NCBI GenBank assembly: GCA_007858575.1
Contig: CP042279.1
Span: 4,528,501-4,592,500 of the forward strand
Origin: Streptomyces sp. WAC08241
Lineage (GTDB): Bacteria; Actinomycetota; Actinomycetes; Streptomycetales; Streptomycetaceae
Reading direction: 5' to 3'
Length of the DNA stretch: 64,000 nt
The translations under genes were made by a program, and so were the position numbers. This document shows positions 35,934 to 47,335 of the stretch, piece by piece. The notes below the pieces were generated by a model. That model was not told the DNA's origin. It saw only the letters and a list, made by a program, of their open reading frames with translations, and searched no databases. Position 1 is the first letter of the stretch. The number at the start of each line of letters is the position of its first letter.

Positions 35934-36123
35934 CGGTGGGTAGGGAGCCGGTGACGAGTCCCGGCGGGTCACCACCGTGACCTGGGGCGACGCCATTCCG
36001 GTGGTGTATGTCCTCCCGCTTTCCGCCACTCATTGTTAGGCTCGTGGTTTCGCCCACCCGGGACAGCACAGCATTCCCGTGTAGGGCGATGCTTTGTATT
36101 CCCAGTACCTACGAGGAGCACCT

Positions 36124-36621
36124 GTGACCCAGACCAGCGACAACGTCACCTGGCTCACCCAGGAGGCGTACAACAAGCTCAAGGACGAGCTTGAGTACCT
36201 GTCTGGTCCCGCGCGCACCGAGATCGCCGCCAAGATCGCCGCCGCGCGCGAAGAGGGCGATCTGCGCGAGAACGGCGGGTACCACGCGGCCAAGGAGGAG
36301 CAGGGCAAGCAGGAGCTCCGGGTCCGTCAGCTCACCCAGTTGCTCCAGCACGCCAAGGTGGGCGAGGCCCCGGCGGACGACGGCGTCGTCGAGCCCGGCA
36401 TGGTCGTCACGATCGCCTTCGACGGCGACGAGGACGACACCCTGACCTTCCTCCTCGCCTCCCGCGAGTACGCCAGCGGTGACGTCGAGACCTACTCGCC
36501 GCAGTCCCCGCTGGGCGTCGGCGTCAACGGCAAGAAGGCCGGCGACGAGGCCGAGTACGAGCTGCCGAACGGCAAGAGGGCCGCGGTGAAGATCCTCAGC
36601 GCGAAGCCGTACACCGGCTGA
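36124..36621 (+). CDS. greA: Transcription elongation factor GreA
   Basis: Rescues backtracked RNA polymerase by stimulating transcript cleavage through the secondary channel. 165 residues, unbroken. N-terminal coiled coil VTWLTQEAYNKLKDELEYLS with the acidic tip REEGDLRENGGYHAAKEEQ, and the C-terminal FKBP-like domain SPLGVGVNGKKAGDEAEYEL. GTG at 36124 after TACGAGGAGC. Core chromosomal gene. Confidence 0.96.
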   Translation: MTQTSDNVTWLTQEAYNKLKDELEYLSGPARTEIAAKIAAAREEGDLRENGGYHAAKEEQGKQELRVRQLTQLLQHAKVGEAPADDGVVEPGMVVTIAFDGDEDDTLTFLLASREYASGDVETYSPQSPLGVGVNGKKAGDEAEYELPNGKRAAVKILSAKPYTG

Positions 36622-36635
36622 GACCCCGCTCTTCC

Positions 36636-36670
36636 ACGGAGGGCCGGATCCCGCGGGGTCCGGCCTCCGT
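36636..36670 (+). terminator. Hairpin after greA
   Basis: Imperfect inverted repeat, ACGGAGGGCCGGATCCC against GGGTCCGGCCTCCGT around GCG, 15 bp past the greA stop. Confidence 0.65.
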
Positions 36671-36730
36671 CGTGCGCGCGCCTCCGTACGATGAGGCCGC
36701 GCCGACGATCACGTCACAGGGGGCGACGAG

Positions 36731-39434
36731 ATGCTGGAACCACTGCGCGCGGACGCGCCGCGCCGGATCGGACCGTACGAGGTCCTCGCACGGCTCGGAG
36801 CGGGCGGGATGGGCGAGGTGTTCCTCGCGAGGGGACGGGGCTGCCGGACACGGTGCCGGGTGCGGGTGCGGGGTCTCCGGGCGCCGTCCCGGGTGCGGGT
36901 GCGGGCGGGAGCGCCGACGATGGGGCCGCCGGTGGAGGGGCGCCGGTGACGGAGCCTCCCGTGACGGAGCCTCCCGTGGTGGGCCCGTCGCGCCCGTCCC
37001 GGGCGTCTTCGTCGCCGTCAAGACCGTGCGGCGGGACGTCGCCGGGGAGCCCGCCTTCCGGGACCGGTTCCGGCGGGAGATCAAGGTCGCCTCGCTCGTG
37101 GACAGCCCGTACGCCGCCGCGCCCGTCGGCGGGGACGCCGACGCCGGGACGCCCTGGCTGGCGACCGAGTACGTCCCCGGGCCCAGCCTCGCGCAGGCCG
37201 TGCGGCGCGGCGGGGCGCTGCCCGTCCCCGCCGTGCGCGCGCTCGGCGCCGGGATCGCCCGCGCCCTGGCCGACCTGCACCGGGCCGGGGTGCTGCACCG
37301 GGACCTCAAGCCGGGGAACGTCATGCTCTCCGTCGACGGCCCCCGCCTCATCGACTTCGGCATCGCCCGCAGCAGCACCGCCACCGCCATGACCGCCACC
37401 GGCGTGATGGTCGGCACCCCTCCTTCATGTCCCCGAGCACGTGGCCGGGGCCCGGCGCGTCACGGCCGCCTCCGACGTCTTCTGCCTCGGCTCGCTGCTC
37501 TGCTACGCGGCGACCGGCGAGGACCCTTCGGCGACGGCCCCTCGCCGCCGTCCTGTACCGGGTCTCGCGGGCCGACGCCGACCTGTCCCGGGTGCCGGAG
37601 GAGCTGCGGGACGCTCGCCGCCTGTCTGGCGGCGGACCCGGCGGACCGGCCGGCCCCGGAGCGGCTCGCGGAGCTGCTCGGGCCGGTCCCCGCGAAGGCC
37701 TTCCCGTGGCCGGAGGGCGTACGGGAGCACATCGGGGAGTACGGCGGGGAGCTGGCGCGGCTCGTGGCGTCGGGCGGACCGCTCCTGGAGGTGCCGGCCG
37801 GCTTCGGGCCGGTCGTCGTCCCGGACGTCCCGGGCCTCCACTCCGTACCGACGCTCGCCCCGGGGAGCCCGGCCACTGGGCCCGCCGGGCCCGCCGGGCC
37901 TCCGCGCCGGGGCCGGCTGCTCGCCGCCGTCCTGGCCCTGGCGGTCGCGGCGGGCGGCACCGGCGCGTACCTGCTGTGGCCGCGGGACGGCGGCGGGGCG
38001 GCGGGAAGGCGCCCGCGAAGGCCGCCGGGCCGCGGGTGCCGGGCGTCGACGACCGCGGCCCGGCCGACGGGTCCGGCTTCGTCGCGCAGAACGCGGCCCA
38101 GCGCCCGGCCGGCTGGAAGCCCTGGCGGGCGGAGCTGGGCGCGCCGGCGTTCGGCTGCTCGGCCGGTGAGGCGGCGCTCGTCTGCCGGACGACGGACGGC
38201 CGCTACGAGGCGCTCGACCCGGCGGGCGGGAAGCGGCTGTGGACCGCCGACCTGGTCGAGGACCCGCGCGACGACCAGAGCTTCATCGGCCCCACCGGCG
38301 GCGTCTTCGTCGCGGGCGGCACCGCCGTGCCCGCCGTCCACGGCCCGTACGCCGTCCTGCTCTCCGGCGGGCGCCTCCAGGTCCGGGACGCCCGGAGCGG
38401 CGCGGTGCGCTGGGAGAAGGAGGGCCCGTCGGGGGCGGGCTCGCGACCCGGCCCGTCGTGGCCGACGGCGCGGTCTTCGTCCCGACCGGCGACGACGCGG
38501 GCGGCCGGATGGCGGCCTTCGCCCTCGCCGACGGGCGCGAGCTGTGGTCCAAGGCGCTCACCAACGCCGACCTCGCGCGGGTGGAGTACCGCGACTTCGA
38601 GCCGGTCGCCGCCGCGAACGGGCTCGTGTACGCGATGAGCGACGCCGGTTTCGTGGCGTACGACGCGAGGACCGGCGACCAGCGGGGCCAGGTGCCTGCG
38701 GAGGCCAAGGCGTGCGACGTCCTGCTCGTCCGGGGCCGGTACGCGTACTGCGCGCCGCTCGACGCGACGAACGAGAGCCCGCTCGTGCTCCACCGCCTGG
38801 ACGCCGTGACGCTCTCCCCGTCGGTCCGGGGCGGCTCGCGGTGCCCGCCGGGGTCGCGGCGTCGGGCGCCTGGCCGGCCGCCGTCTCCGACCGCGCCGCC
38901 GTCGTCCTCGACGCGGGCCCCTGCGCTGGGCGGACTGGGGAAGACGGACGCGCGCCCGGGTGTACGTCCTCGACCCGGCCACCGGCAGGTCCTCGGCCAC
39001 TACCCGGCCCCCGCGCTCACCTCGGCGGACGGCCGGCGGCAGCTCCTCTCGAACCCGCTGATCACGGGGAGCGCGCTGGTGTACGCGGACTTCTCGGCCC
39101 TGCGGGTGGTGCCGCTCGGCGCGGACGGCAGGCCGGGGAAGGAGCGGGTCGTGCCGGTGCCGGGCGCGCCCGGGCCGCGCGCCGAGGAGGAGTACGACCG
39201 CCCGGCCGGGGCGTACCTGGACCGCGAGGTCCGGCCGCCGCTGGTGCTGCCGCTGGGCGGGGTGGCCCACGTCGTGTACGACACGGGGTCGTCGTCTCCG
39301 TCGAGCTCCCCCGCGAGGCCCTCGGCGCGACCCCCGACCGGGCCGCCGGTCGGGCCACCGATTCCGCCACCGGTCAGGCCACCGGTTCCGACGCTGGTCC
39401 GGCCGCCGGTTCCGCCGCCGGAGAGAAGGAGTAG
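36731..39434 (+). CDS. AfsK-like Ser/Thr kinase with PQQ beta-propeller sensor, copy 1
   Basis: About 895 residues. Kinase: RIGPYEVLARLGAGGMGEVF (glycine loop), VAVKTVRRDVAGEPAFRDRF (catalytic Lys), RAGVLHRDLKPGNVMLSVDG and PRLIDFGIARSSTATAMTAT (HRD and DFG present). Between glycine loop and VAVK lies an unusual 50-residue Gly/Ala/Pro/Thr insert with a PVTEPPVTEPPV repeat. A membrane helix (LLAAVLALAVAAGGTGAYLL) leads to an outer PQQ-like beta-propeller (GRYEALDPAGGKRLWTADL, ALADGRELWSKALT). Frame gaps near 36835, 37423, 37530, 37615, 38005, 38435, 38830, 38945 and 39290. Followed 6 bp later by a paralogue. Confidence 0.85.
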
Positions 39435-39439
39435 GTCCC

Positions 39440-41726
39440 TTGCTGGAAGCCCTGCCCCGGGGCGGCCGCCCCGGTTCGTCGGCTCCCTACCGGCTGCTCG
39501 CCCGGCTCGGCGCGGGCGGCATGGGCGAGGTGCACCTCGCCTGCCGCGCGGACGCGCCGACGGCCGATCCGCACCGGATGGTCGCGGTGAAGACCGTACG
39601 GGAGGACCTGGAGGTCGACGGGGACTTCCGGACCCGGTTCCGGCGGGAGATCGCGGCGGCGCGGACCGTGGACGGGCCGGGAGTGGCGCGGCTCGTGGAC
39701 GCCGGCCCGGACGCGCCCTCGCCGTGGCTGGCGACCGAGTACGTGCCGGGCCCCTCGCTCGCGGAGGCCGTCGTACGGACCGGTCCGCTGCCCGCCGGGG
39801 CCGTGCGGGCCCTGGGGCGGCGCTCGCCCGGGCCCTGGCGGCCGTGCACGGCGTGCGGGTGCTGCACCGGGACCTGAAGCCGGCGAACGTGCTGCTCGGC
39901 GCGGCCGGGCCGAAGCTGATCGACTTCGGGATCGCCCAGGCCTTCGAGGCGACGGCCCTGACGTCGACCGGCCTGGTGGTGGGCTCGCCGGGGTTCATGT
40001 CGCCGGAGCACCTGGTGGGGAGCCGGGCGGTGGTGCCCGCGTCGGACGTGTTCTGCCTGGGGGCGGTGCTCGCGTTCGCGGCGAGCGGCCGGGGCCGTTC
40101 CACGACGACGAGATGGCCGCCGTGGTCTACCGGATCAGCCGGGCGGAGGCCGAACTGGACGGTGTGCCGGAGGAGTTGCGGCCCGTCCTGGAGCGCTGTC
40201 TGCGGCTCGACCCGGCGGAGCGGCCCCCGGCGGCGGAGCTCGCGGCGCTCCTGGGCGGCGGGGCGCGCCGGAGCCCTTCCCGTGGCCGGGCGGGGTGCTG
40301 TCGCTGGTCGCGGAGTACCGGGCGGCGGCCCGGGCGGCCGGGGAGGCGGCGGCCTCGGGCGCGGGCGTGGCGGACCTGCCGACGCTCGGCCCCGTGGTGC
40401 CGTACTCCCCACGGCGGTGCCGGACCGCCCGGTGGCCCCGGCCGCCGCCCCGGCGGGCCGGCCGCGCCGCTGGGGCGCCCTGGCGGCGGGCGCGGTGGCG
40501 GTGGCCGTCCTGGCGACGGCGGGCACGGTGCTCCTGAACCGAACGGACGAGCAGGGGGCGGCCCGGGAACGCCGGGTGGACCCTCCGCCGGTGCGACCGC
40601 GACCGCGGCCCCGGCTCCGGCCCCCGTCTCGCTGAGCCGGGTCGTCCTGCCGTACGGCGGCGCGGGCCGGGCCGGTGACTTCGGCGCGGCGGGTACGGAC
40701 CGGGCCTCCCGTCCGGCTGGCTGGTCGCCCTGGCGGGCCGAGGTGGAGCCGGGCGGCGGCGCCTGCGCGCTCTCCCCGGAGGTCCTGGTCTGCCCGGGGA
40801 ACGGCGGCGCGGTCACCGCCCTGGGCGCGGCGGACGGCAAGGAGCGGTGGAAGGTGCCGGGGCGGGGCGAGGGGCTGCGCAGCGCGCCGCAGTATCCGGC
40901 GGTCGTCGGCGACACGGCGTACGTCACGGGGCCCGACGGGGTCGTCGCGTACGGGCTCGCGGACGGGAAGGAGCGGCGGCGCGTCCCCGGGCCCGGGGGT
41001 GACTGGGCCGTGAAGGGCACCGACCTGCGGGACGGGGTCCTGTACTCCACGTACGTCAACGTGCGCGACGAGCGGACCGGCCTGGTCACGGCCGTGCGCC
41101 TGCGCGACGGGAAGGAGCTGTGGCGCTCGCCGCTCGACGGCCTGCCGGAGCAGCCGGTCGCGGGGGCCGGGCGGGTGTTCGTCCCGGTGGGCACGGCGCC
41201 GGTGGCCCTGGACGCCCGCACCGGGAAGGCGGTGGCGCGCGGGGCGGAGTACTGCGGCGGCTTCGTCGTCCACGAGAAGAGCGGCACCGTGCTCTGCTCC
41301 GCCCGGCAGGACGGGGCCGTCGGGGTCCTCGACGCCCGGACGCTGCGGACGGTGCGGACCCTGGGCTCCGGGGTCGCGGCCGGTCCCGCGGTGAACGACG
41401 CCGGGCTCGTCGCCCTCGTCGACGCGGAGGGCACGCTCTTCGCGTACGACCTGGAGAGCGGCCGGGAGCGGTGGCGGGTGGCGGGCGCCTCCGCGGACCG
41501 CGTCCACCTGGCGGGCGACCGGGTCGTGACCACGGACGAGGACGAGATCCGGACCTATCCGGCCGCCGGCCCCTTCCTGTCCACCGGCGAGGAGGCGTAC
41601 GCGGTCTACCGGCTGAGCCTGCCCACCGGCTTCGCCTCCGAGGTCGCCGGGGAGCCGCTGGTCGCCGGGGGCGCCGCCTTCCTGCCGCTCCCCGGCGGCC
41701 TCGTCGTCTCCGGCTACCTGCCCTGA
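39440..41726 (+). CDS. AfsK-like Ser/Thr kinase with PQQ beta-propeller sensor, copy 2
   Basis: About 760 residues. Kinase domain: YRLLARLGAGGMGEVHLACR, MVAVKTVREDLEVDGDFRTR, GVRVLHRDLKPANVLLGAAG, LIDFGIAQAFEATALTSTGL and SPGFMSPEHLVGSRAVVPAS. One membrane helix (WGALAAGAVAVAVLATAGTV), then a propeller with repeated ALGAADGKERWKVPGRGEG, YGLADGKERRRVPG and RLRDGKELWRSPLDG blades. Lacks the N-lobe insert of copy 1. TTG at 39440 is the likely start, 6 bp after the upstream stop. Gaps near 39818, 40093, 40265, 40408 and 40570. The outer domain probably binds a ligand or wall component. Confidence 0.86.
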
Positions 41727-41742
41727 CGCGGGGCCCGGACGG

Positions 41743-42605
41743 TCAGGACGCCGCCGAGCGGTACTTGCGGACCGCGAGGGTCCGGAAGAGGGCGATGATC
41801 AGGACCGACCAGATGACCGACGCCCAGACCGGGTGCTGCATGGGCCAGGCGTCGGAGGTCGAGACGCCGGGGTTGCCGAACAGCTCCCGGCAGGCCTGCA
41901 CGGTGGCGCTGAACGGGTTCCACTCGGCGATGTGGCGCAGCCAGGGCGTCATCTGGTCCGAGTCCACGAACGCGTTCGAGATGAACGTGACCGGGAAGAG
42001 CCAGATGATGCCGCCCGAGGTGGCGGCCTCCGGGGTGCGGACGGAGAGGCCGATCAGGGCGCCGATCCAGGTGAAGGCGTAGCCGAGGAGGAGCAGCAGG
42101 GCGAAGCCGCCCAGGACCCGGCCGGCGTTGGTCGGCTCGGCGGAGCCGGTGCGCCAGCCCACGAGGAGGGCGACGACCGCGAGGACGACCAGCGTGACGG
42201 AGGTCTGCACGAGGTCGGCGACGGTGCGGCCGGTGAGGACGGCGCCGCGCGCCATCGGCAGGGAGCGGAAGCGGTCGATGATCCCCTTCTGCATGTCGTC
42301 GGCGATGCCGGCCGCCGATCCGGCCGTGGCGAAGGTGACGGTCTGCGCGAAGATGCCCGCCATCAGGAAGTCCTTGTAGACGCCGGCGTCGGTGGTGCCG
42401 CCGATCGTCATGGACCCGCCGAAGACGTACGTGAAGAGCACCACGAACATCACCGGCTGGATGAGCCCGAAGAGGATCATCTCGGGGATCCGGGTCATCC
42501 GGATGAGGTTGCGCTTCGCGACGACGAGGGAGTCGCCGAGGGCCTGGGCGACGCCCCCGCGCGGCTGCGGCGCCGGGCCGGGGCCTGGGTGGTCACGGTG
42601 CTCAC
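41743..42605 (-). CDS. ABC-2 type permease (DrrB-like)
   Basis: About 287 residues, six membrane helices. LGDSLVVAKRNLIRMTRIPE, GLIQPVMFVVLFTYVFGGSM, FATAGSAAGIADDMQKGIID (the family's EExxG-like loop, here DMQKGI), and GGIIWLFPVTFISNAFVDSD are typical DrrB/ABC-2 blocks. GTG at 42605 overlaps the ATPase stop as GTGA. One base is missing near 42560. Drug or lipid export is the family role; the substrate is unknown. Confidence 0.9.
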
Positions 42606-43656
42606 TTCGCCTGCTCCTTCGTGGGGTGCTTGCGGCCGCGGCCGTCCTGCCCGTCCGGGGCGCCGTCCTCCTTCGCCTCTCCTGCTCGGCCGCGTGGCCG
42701 GTGAGGGAGATGAAGACGTCGTCGAGGGTGGGGCGGCGCAGGCCGATGTCGTCGATCTCGACGCCGACGGCGTCCAGGTCGCGGATGACCTCGGCGAGCA
42801 GCTTGGCGCCGCCGGTGACGGGGACGGTGAGCCTGCGGGTGTGCTCCTCGACGGAGACCTCGCCGTGCCCCGCGCCCGCGGCGGTGCCGGTGTGCGCGGC
42901 GCCGTAGCGGCCGAGGACCTCCCGGGCGCCGGTGAGCATCTCCCGGTCGCGGACGACGACCTCGACGCGCTCGCCGCCCGTCCGGGCCTTGAGCTGGTCG
43001 GAGGTGCCGCGCGCGATGACCCGGCCGTGGTCGACCACGCAGATGTCGTGGGCGAGGTGGTCGGCCTCCTCCAGGTACTGGGTGGTGAGCAGCAGGGTCG
43101 TCCCGCCGGCGACGAGCTCCTTGATGACCTCCCAGAGCTCCTGCCGGTTGCGCGGGTCGAGGCCGGTGGTCGGCTCGTCCATGAACATGACCGGCGGGGA
43201 GACCACGAGCGCGGCCGCGAGGTCGAGACGGCGGCGCATGCCTCCCGAGTACGTCTTGGCGGGCCGGTCGGCGGCCTCGGCGAGGTGGAACCGGTCGAGC
43301 AGCTCGCCCGCCCGCGCCTTCGCCGCCTTCGCCTTCATCTGGTAGAGCTGCCCGACCATCTGGAGGTTCTCGCGGCCGGTCAGGTACTCGTCGACGGCCG
43401 CGAACTGGCCGGAGAGGCCGATCGAGCGGCGCACCTCGTTGGGGTGGGCGAGGACGTCGATCCCGGCGACGACGGCCCGCCCGCTGTCGGGCCGCAGGAG
43501 GGTCGTCAGGACGCGCACGGTGGTGGTCTTTCCCGCACCGTTCGGGCCGAGCAGACCCAGGACGGTGCCCTCGGGCACGTCCAGGTCCACCCCGTCCAGG
43601 GCTCGTACGTCGCCGAAGGTCTTCACCAGACCCTCGGCGTGGATCGCGCCTGGCAT
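42602..43656 (-). CDS. ABC transporter ATPase (DrrA-like)
   Basis: About 350 residues. Walker A LLGPNGAGKTTTVRVLTTLL, Q-loop GLSGQFAAVDEYLTGRENLQ, signature YSGGMRRRLDLAAALV, Walker B PVMFMDEPTTGLDPRNRQEL, and the DrrA-type C-terminal domain ending EIDDIGLRRPTLDDVFISLT. ATG at 43656 with GGGAG 6 bp before it. One base is missing near 42690, after which a Lys/Asp-rich tail ends KEQAK. Partner of the permease at 41743. Confidence 0.92.
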
Positions 43657-43769
43657 GTGGTACTCCCAACGGATCGGGGCTTTTCCCACCGATCCTAGGT
43701 TTGGGGAACGGCCCGTGCCCACCGAATAAGTGATCTGCGACACAAGCCGAGGTCAGGGGCGTACGGCGG

Positions 43770-44998
43770 TCAGCCCAGGACCGTGTACCCGGCGTCCCGC
43801 AGCGCCTCCGTCACCTCCCGGCAGTGCTCCGGGCCCTTCGTCTCCAGGTGCAGCTCGACCTCCGCCTCGGTCAGGCCGAGCCTCGGGTCGGTCCGCACGT
43901 GGCTGACGTCCAGGACGTTGGCGTCGACCACCGTCAGGGCCGCGAGGAGCGACGCGAGCACCCCCGGCCGGTCCGTCACGCGCAGCCGCAGGCTCAGGTA
44001 GCGGCCCCCGGCGGCCATGCCGTGCCGCAGCACGCGCTGGAGGAGCAGCGGGTCGACGTTCCCGCCGGAGAGGACCGCGACCACCGGGCCCCGGAAGGAC
44101 TCCGGGTCGGAGAGCAGGGCCGCGACCGGGCTGGCGCCCGCCGGCTCCACGACCAGCTTGGCCCGCTCCAGGCAGAGCAGCAGGGCGGAGGAGAGCGCGT
44201 CCTCGGTGACCGTGCGGACCTCGTCCACGTACTCCCCGACCAGGTCGAACGGCACGTCGCCGGGGCGTCCCACCCTGATGCCGTCGGCCATCGTCACCGG
44301 CGACTCGACGACCACCGGGTGCCCGGCGGCCAGCGAGGGCGGATAGGCGGCGGCGCCCTCGGCCTGCACTCCGATCACCTTCACGTCCGGGCGCAGCGAC
44401 TTCACCGCGAGCCCGATGCCGGCCGCGAGCCCGCCGCCGCCGACGCCGACCACGATCGTGCGGACCTCGGGGCACTGCTCCAGGACCTCCAGGCCGACCG
44501 TGCCCTGCCCCACGATGACGTCGGGGTGGTCGAAGGGTGGATGAGGACGGCGCCGGTCTCCCGCGCGTACTCCTCCGCCGCCGCGAGCGTCTCGTCCACG
44601 ACCTGCCCCTGGAGCCGGACCTCGGCGCCGTACTCCCGGGTCGCCGCGACCTTCGGCAGCGGGGCGCCGACCGGCATGAAGACGGTGGCGCGCACGCCGA
44701 GCAGTCGGGAGGCGAGCGCGACGCCCTGCGCGTGGTTGCCCGCGGAGGCGGCGACGACCCCGGCGGCCTTCTCCTCGGGCCGCAGCCCGGCGATCCGCAC
44801 GTACGCCCCGCGCAGCTTGAAGGAGCCGGTCCGCTGGAGGTTCTCGCACTTGAGGTGGACCGGCGCTCCCACCAGGGAGGACAGGTGCCGGCTGCCCTCC
44901 ATCGCCGTCACGCGGGCCACCCCGGACAGCATCTTCTGCGCCCCGCGCACGTCGTCGAGCATCAGCCGGTGCAAGGGGTGTGGTGTACGGAAGCTCAT
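43770..44998 (-). CDS. ilvA: Threonine dehydratase with C-terminal ACT domain
   Basis: PLP enzyme converting threonine to 2-oxobutanoate, for isoleucine synthesis or threonine breakdown. KCENLQRTGSFKLRGAYVRI has the PLP lysine (SFKLRG), AASAGNHAQGVALASRLLGV the SAGNHAQG loop, and VVGVGGGGLAAGIGLAVKSL the phosphate-binding glycine loop. The C-terminal ACT domain (RYLSLRLRVTDRPGVLASLL) suggests regulation. 409 residues; one base missing near 44535. Confidence 0.93.
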
Positions 44999-45147
44999 GA
45001 CAGCAAGTCTCGCAGCTCACGGCCCTGATGACCGCCCGGCGGACGGGCGCCGGAACGGGTTTGGACGGGCCCGGTACGGACCCCGTCGGGTCCGCGTACT
45101 CTGTCCCCCACCGTCCGACCGCTCCCGCACGAGAGAGACCCCCAGCC

Positions 45148-45735
45148 ATGCCCCCGTCCCAGGACATGACGACCGCTCTCGACCCCGGTCTCCTCGACGC
45201 CCTCCAGCACCAGGTGGCCGTCTTCGCCCGCCGGGCCGAGCAGACCCGCCTCGGCGGCACCGGCCAGCTCCGCAACTCCATGGACCGGGCCGCGTACCTG
45301 CTCCTCAACCGGCTCGACCGGGAGGGCCCGATGGGCGTCAAGAGCGCTCGCCGCGGGCATGGGGATCGACTCGTCGACGGTCACCCGCCAGGTCGCCCCG
45401 CTCGTGGACACCGGCCTGGTGAAGCGCACGTCGCACCCGGAGGACGGGCGGGCGGTCGTCCTCCAGCTCTCGCCGCGCGGGCTCGCGCGCCTGAGGAGGT
45501 CCGCGCCTCGCGCCGCCAGTTGATGGTGGAGGTCACGGAGGGCTGGACGCCGGAGGAGCGGGAGGCCTTCTGCACCCTGCTCACCCGCTTCAACACCGCC
45601 CTGTCCGCACGCCAGTCGGCGCACACGGGCCAGGCGCCGGCGGAGTCCGGGGGCGCGGACGGGATCACGGGCGGGATCACGGGCGGAGCCACCGGCGAGG
45701 TCACCGGCGGAGGCGAGCCGGACCCGGCCTCCTGA
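45148..45735 (+). CDS. MarR-family transcriptional regulator with glycine-rich tail
   Basis: About 196 residues. LRNSMDRAAYLLLNRLDREG, MGIDSSTVTRQVAPLVDTGL (recognition helix), TSHPEDGRAVVLQLSPRGLA (wing) and MVEVTEGWTPEEREAFCTLL are clear MarR features. The C-terminal 35 residues are low-complexity GITGGITGGATGEVTGGG. Frame gaps near 45345 and 45492. ATG at 45148 after GAGAGAGAC. Divergent from ilvA; target unknown. Confidence 0.88.
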   Translation: MPPSQDMTTALDPGLLDALQHQVAVFARRAEQTRLGGTGQLRNSMDRAAYLLLNRLDREGPMGVKSARRGHGDRLVDGHPPGRPARGHRPGEAHVAPGGRAGGRPPALAARARAPEEVRASRRQLMVEVTEGWTPEEREAFCTLLTRFNTALSARQSAHTGQAPAESGGADGITGGITGGATGEVTGGGEPDPAS

Positions 45736-45860
45736 CCGCCCCGCGCGCCCGGGAGTTCGACGCGTTCGCCGGCCGGGACGACGTCACCGCTCGAAGCCCG
45801 GTGAGGACGGATCTAGGCTGGAAGGGAGACGGCACGCGTACGGGTGCCGAGGAGGCTGTC

Positions 45861-46052
45861 ATGACCAGGAAAGTCGCCGACTGCCGCAGGACGCCGAGCG
45901 TCATGAACTGCACCCTCACCATCACCGGTGAGGAGGAGGAAGTGGTGCGGGCCGCCGCCGAGCACGCGGTCTCCGTCCACGGCCACGAGGACACCGCCGA
46001 ACTGCGGGCGATGGTCCGCGCGGAGCTGGAGGACGAGAAGGTCCCGGCCTGA
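45861..46052 (+). CDS. DUF1059 small protein
   Basis: 63 residues: MTRKVADCRRTPSVMNCTLT, ITGEEEEVVRAAAEHAVSVH and GHEDTAELRAMVRAELEDEK. The pair of cysteines and the AxEHAVxVHG block define DUF1059. Function unknown. ATG at 45861 has GAGGAGG 8 bp before it. Confidence 0.9.
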   Translation: MTRKVADCRRTPSVMNCTLTITGEEEEVVRAAAEHAVSVHGHEDTAELRAMVRAELEDEKVPA

Positions 46053-46059
46053 GGACGAG

Positions 46060-46101
46060 GAACGGCCGGGCGGGACCGTTCGAGGTCCCGCCCGGCCGTT
46101 C
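46060..46101. terminator. Bidirectional hairpin between DUF1059 gene and metB
   Basis: Perfect 18-bp arms at 46060-46077 and 46084-46101 with a 6-nt loop GTTCGA, between convergent genes. Confidence 0.88.
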
Positions 46102-46111
46102 CCCCGCGGCT

Positions 46112-47263
46112 CTAGCCCAGCGCCTGGCGCAGGTCGGCGAGCAGGTCGTCGGCGTTCTCGATGCCCACCGAGAGGCGGACGAGGTCGGCCGGGACCTCCA
46201 GGGCGGAGCCCGCGACGCTCGCGTGGGTCATCCGGCCCGGGTGCTCGATGAGGGACTCGACGCCGCCCAGGGACTCGCCCAGGGTGAAGAGCTTCGCGCG
46301 GTTGCAGACCTCGACGGCCGCCTCCTCGCCGCCCTGCACGCGGAAGGAGATCATGCCGCCGAAGGACCGCATCTGCTTGGCGGCGATCTCGTGGCCCGGG
46401 TGCTCCGGGAGGCCCGGGTAGAGGACCTGGGTGACCTTCGGGTGCTGGGTCAGCATCTCGGCGACCTTCTCGGCGTTCTCGCCATGCCGGTCCATGCGCA
46501 CGGCGAGGGTCTTGATGCCGCGCAGCACGATCCACGAGTCGAACGGTCCGGCGACCGCGCCCATCGCGTTCTGGTGGTACGCCAGTTCTCGCCGAGGGCC
46601 GCGTCGGCCGTCACCAGGGCGCCGCCGACGACGTCCGAGTGGCCGCCCATGTACTTGGTGAGCGAGTGCACGACGACGTCCGCGCCGAGCGCCAGCGGCT
46701 GCTGGAGGTAGGGGAGGCGAAGGTGTTGTCGACGACGAGCTTCACGCCGGCCTGGCGGGCGACGCCCGCGACGGCCTCGATGTCGGTGATGCCGAGGAGC
46801 GGGTTCGAGGGGTCTCGACCCAGACCAGCTTCGTGCGGTCGTTGATCGCGTCCCGCACGGCGGCGACGTCGGAGGTGTCGGCGACCGAGAAGTCCACGCC
46901 CCAGCGCTCGACGACCTTGGCGAAGAGCCGGAAGGTGCCGCCGTAGGCGTCGTTCGGGATGACGACGTGGTCGCCGGGGGCCAGCAGGGCGCGCAGCAGG
47001 CAGTCCTCGGCGGCGAGGCCGGAGGCGAAGGCGAGGCCGCGCCGGCCGCCCTCCAGGGCCGCCAGGTTCTCCTCCAGGGCGGTACGGGTCGGGTTGGCGC
47101 TGCGGCTGTACTCGTAACCGCCGCGCAGCCCGCCCACGCCGTCCTGCTTGTACGTGGACACCTGGTAGATGGGCGGCACGACCGCGCCGGTCAGCGGGTC
47201 GGCGGTGTTGCCCGCGTGGATCGCGCGGGTCTCGAAGCTCTGGTGGATGTGCTGGTCGCTCAT
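46112..47263 (-). CDS. metB: Cystathionine gamma-synthase
   Basis: PLP enzyme joining cysteine to an activated homoserine (or working in the lyase direction). FETRAIHAGNTADPLTGAVV, YEYSRSANPTRTALEENLAA, NDAYGGTFRLFAKVVERWGV, KLVVDNTFASPYLQQPLALG, HSLTKYMGGHSDVVGGALVT (PLP lysine) and FTLGESLGGVESLIEHPGRM are family blocks. About 385 residues. Frame gaps near 46812, 46715 and 46588. Confidence 0.94.
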
Positions 47264-47335
47264 GGTTCAGGAGCGTAGTGCCGCGGGACCTCCGGTGCCG
47301 CGTTCGTCTCATGGGGTGTCCTGGACAATGGACAC

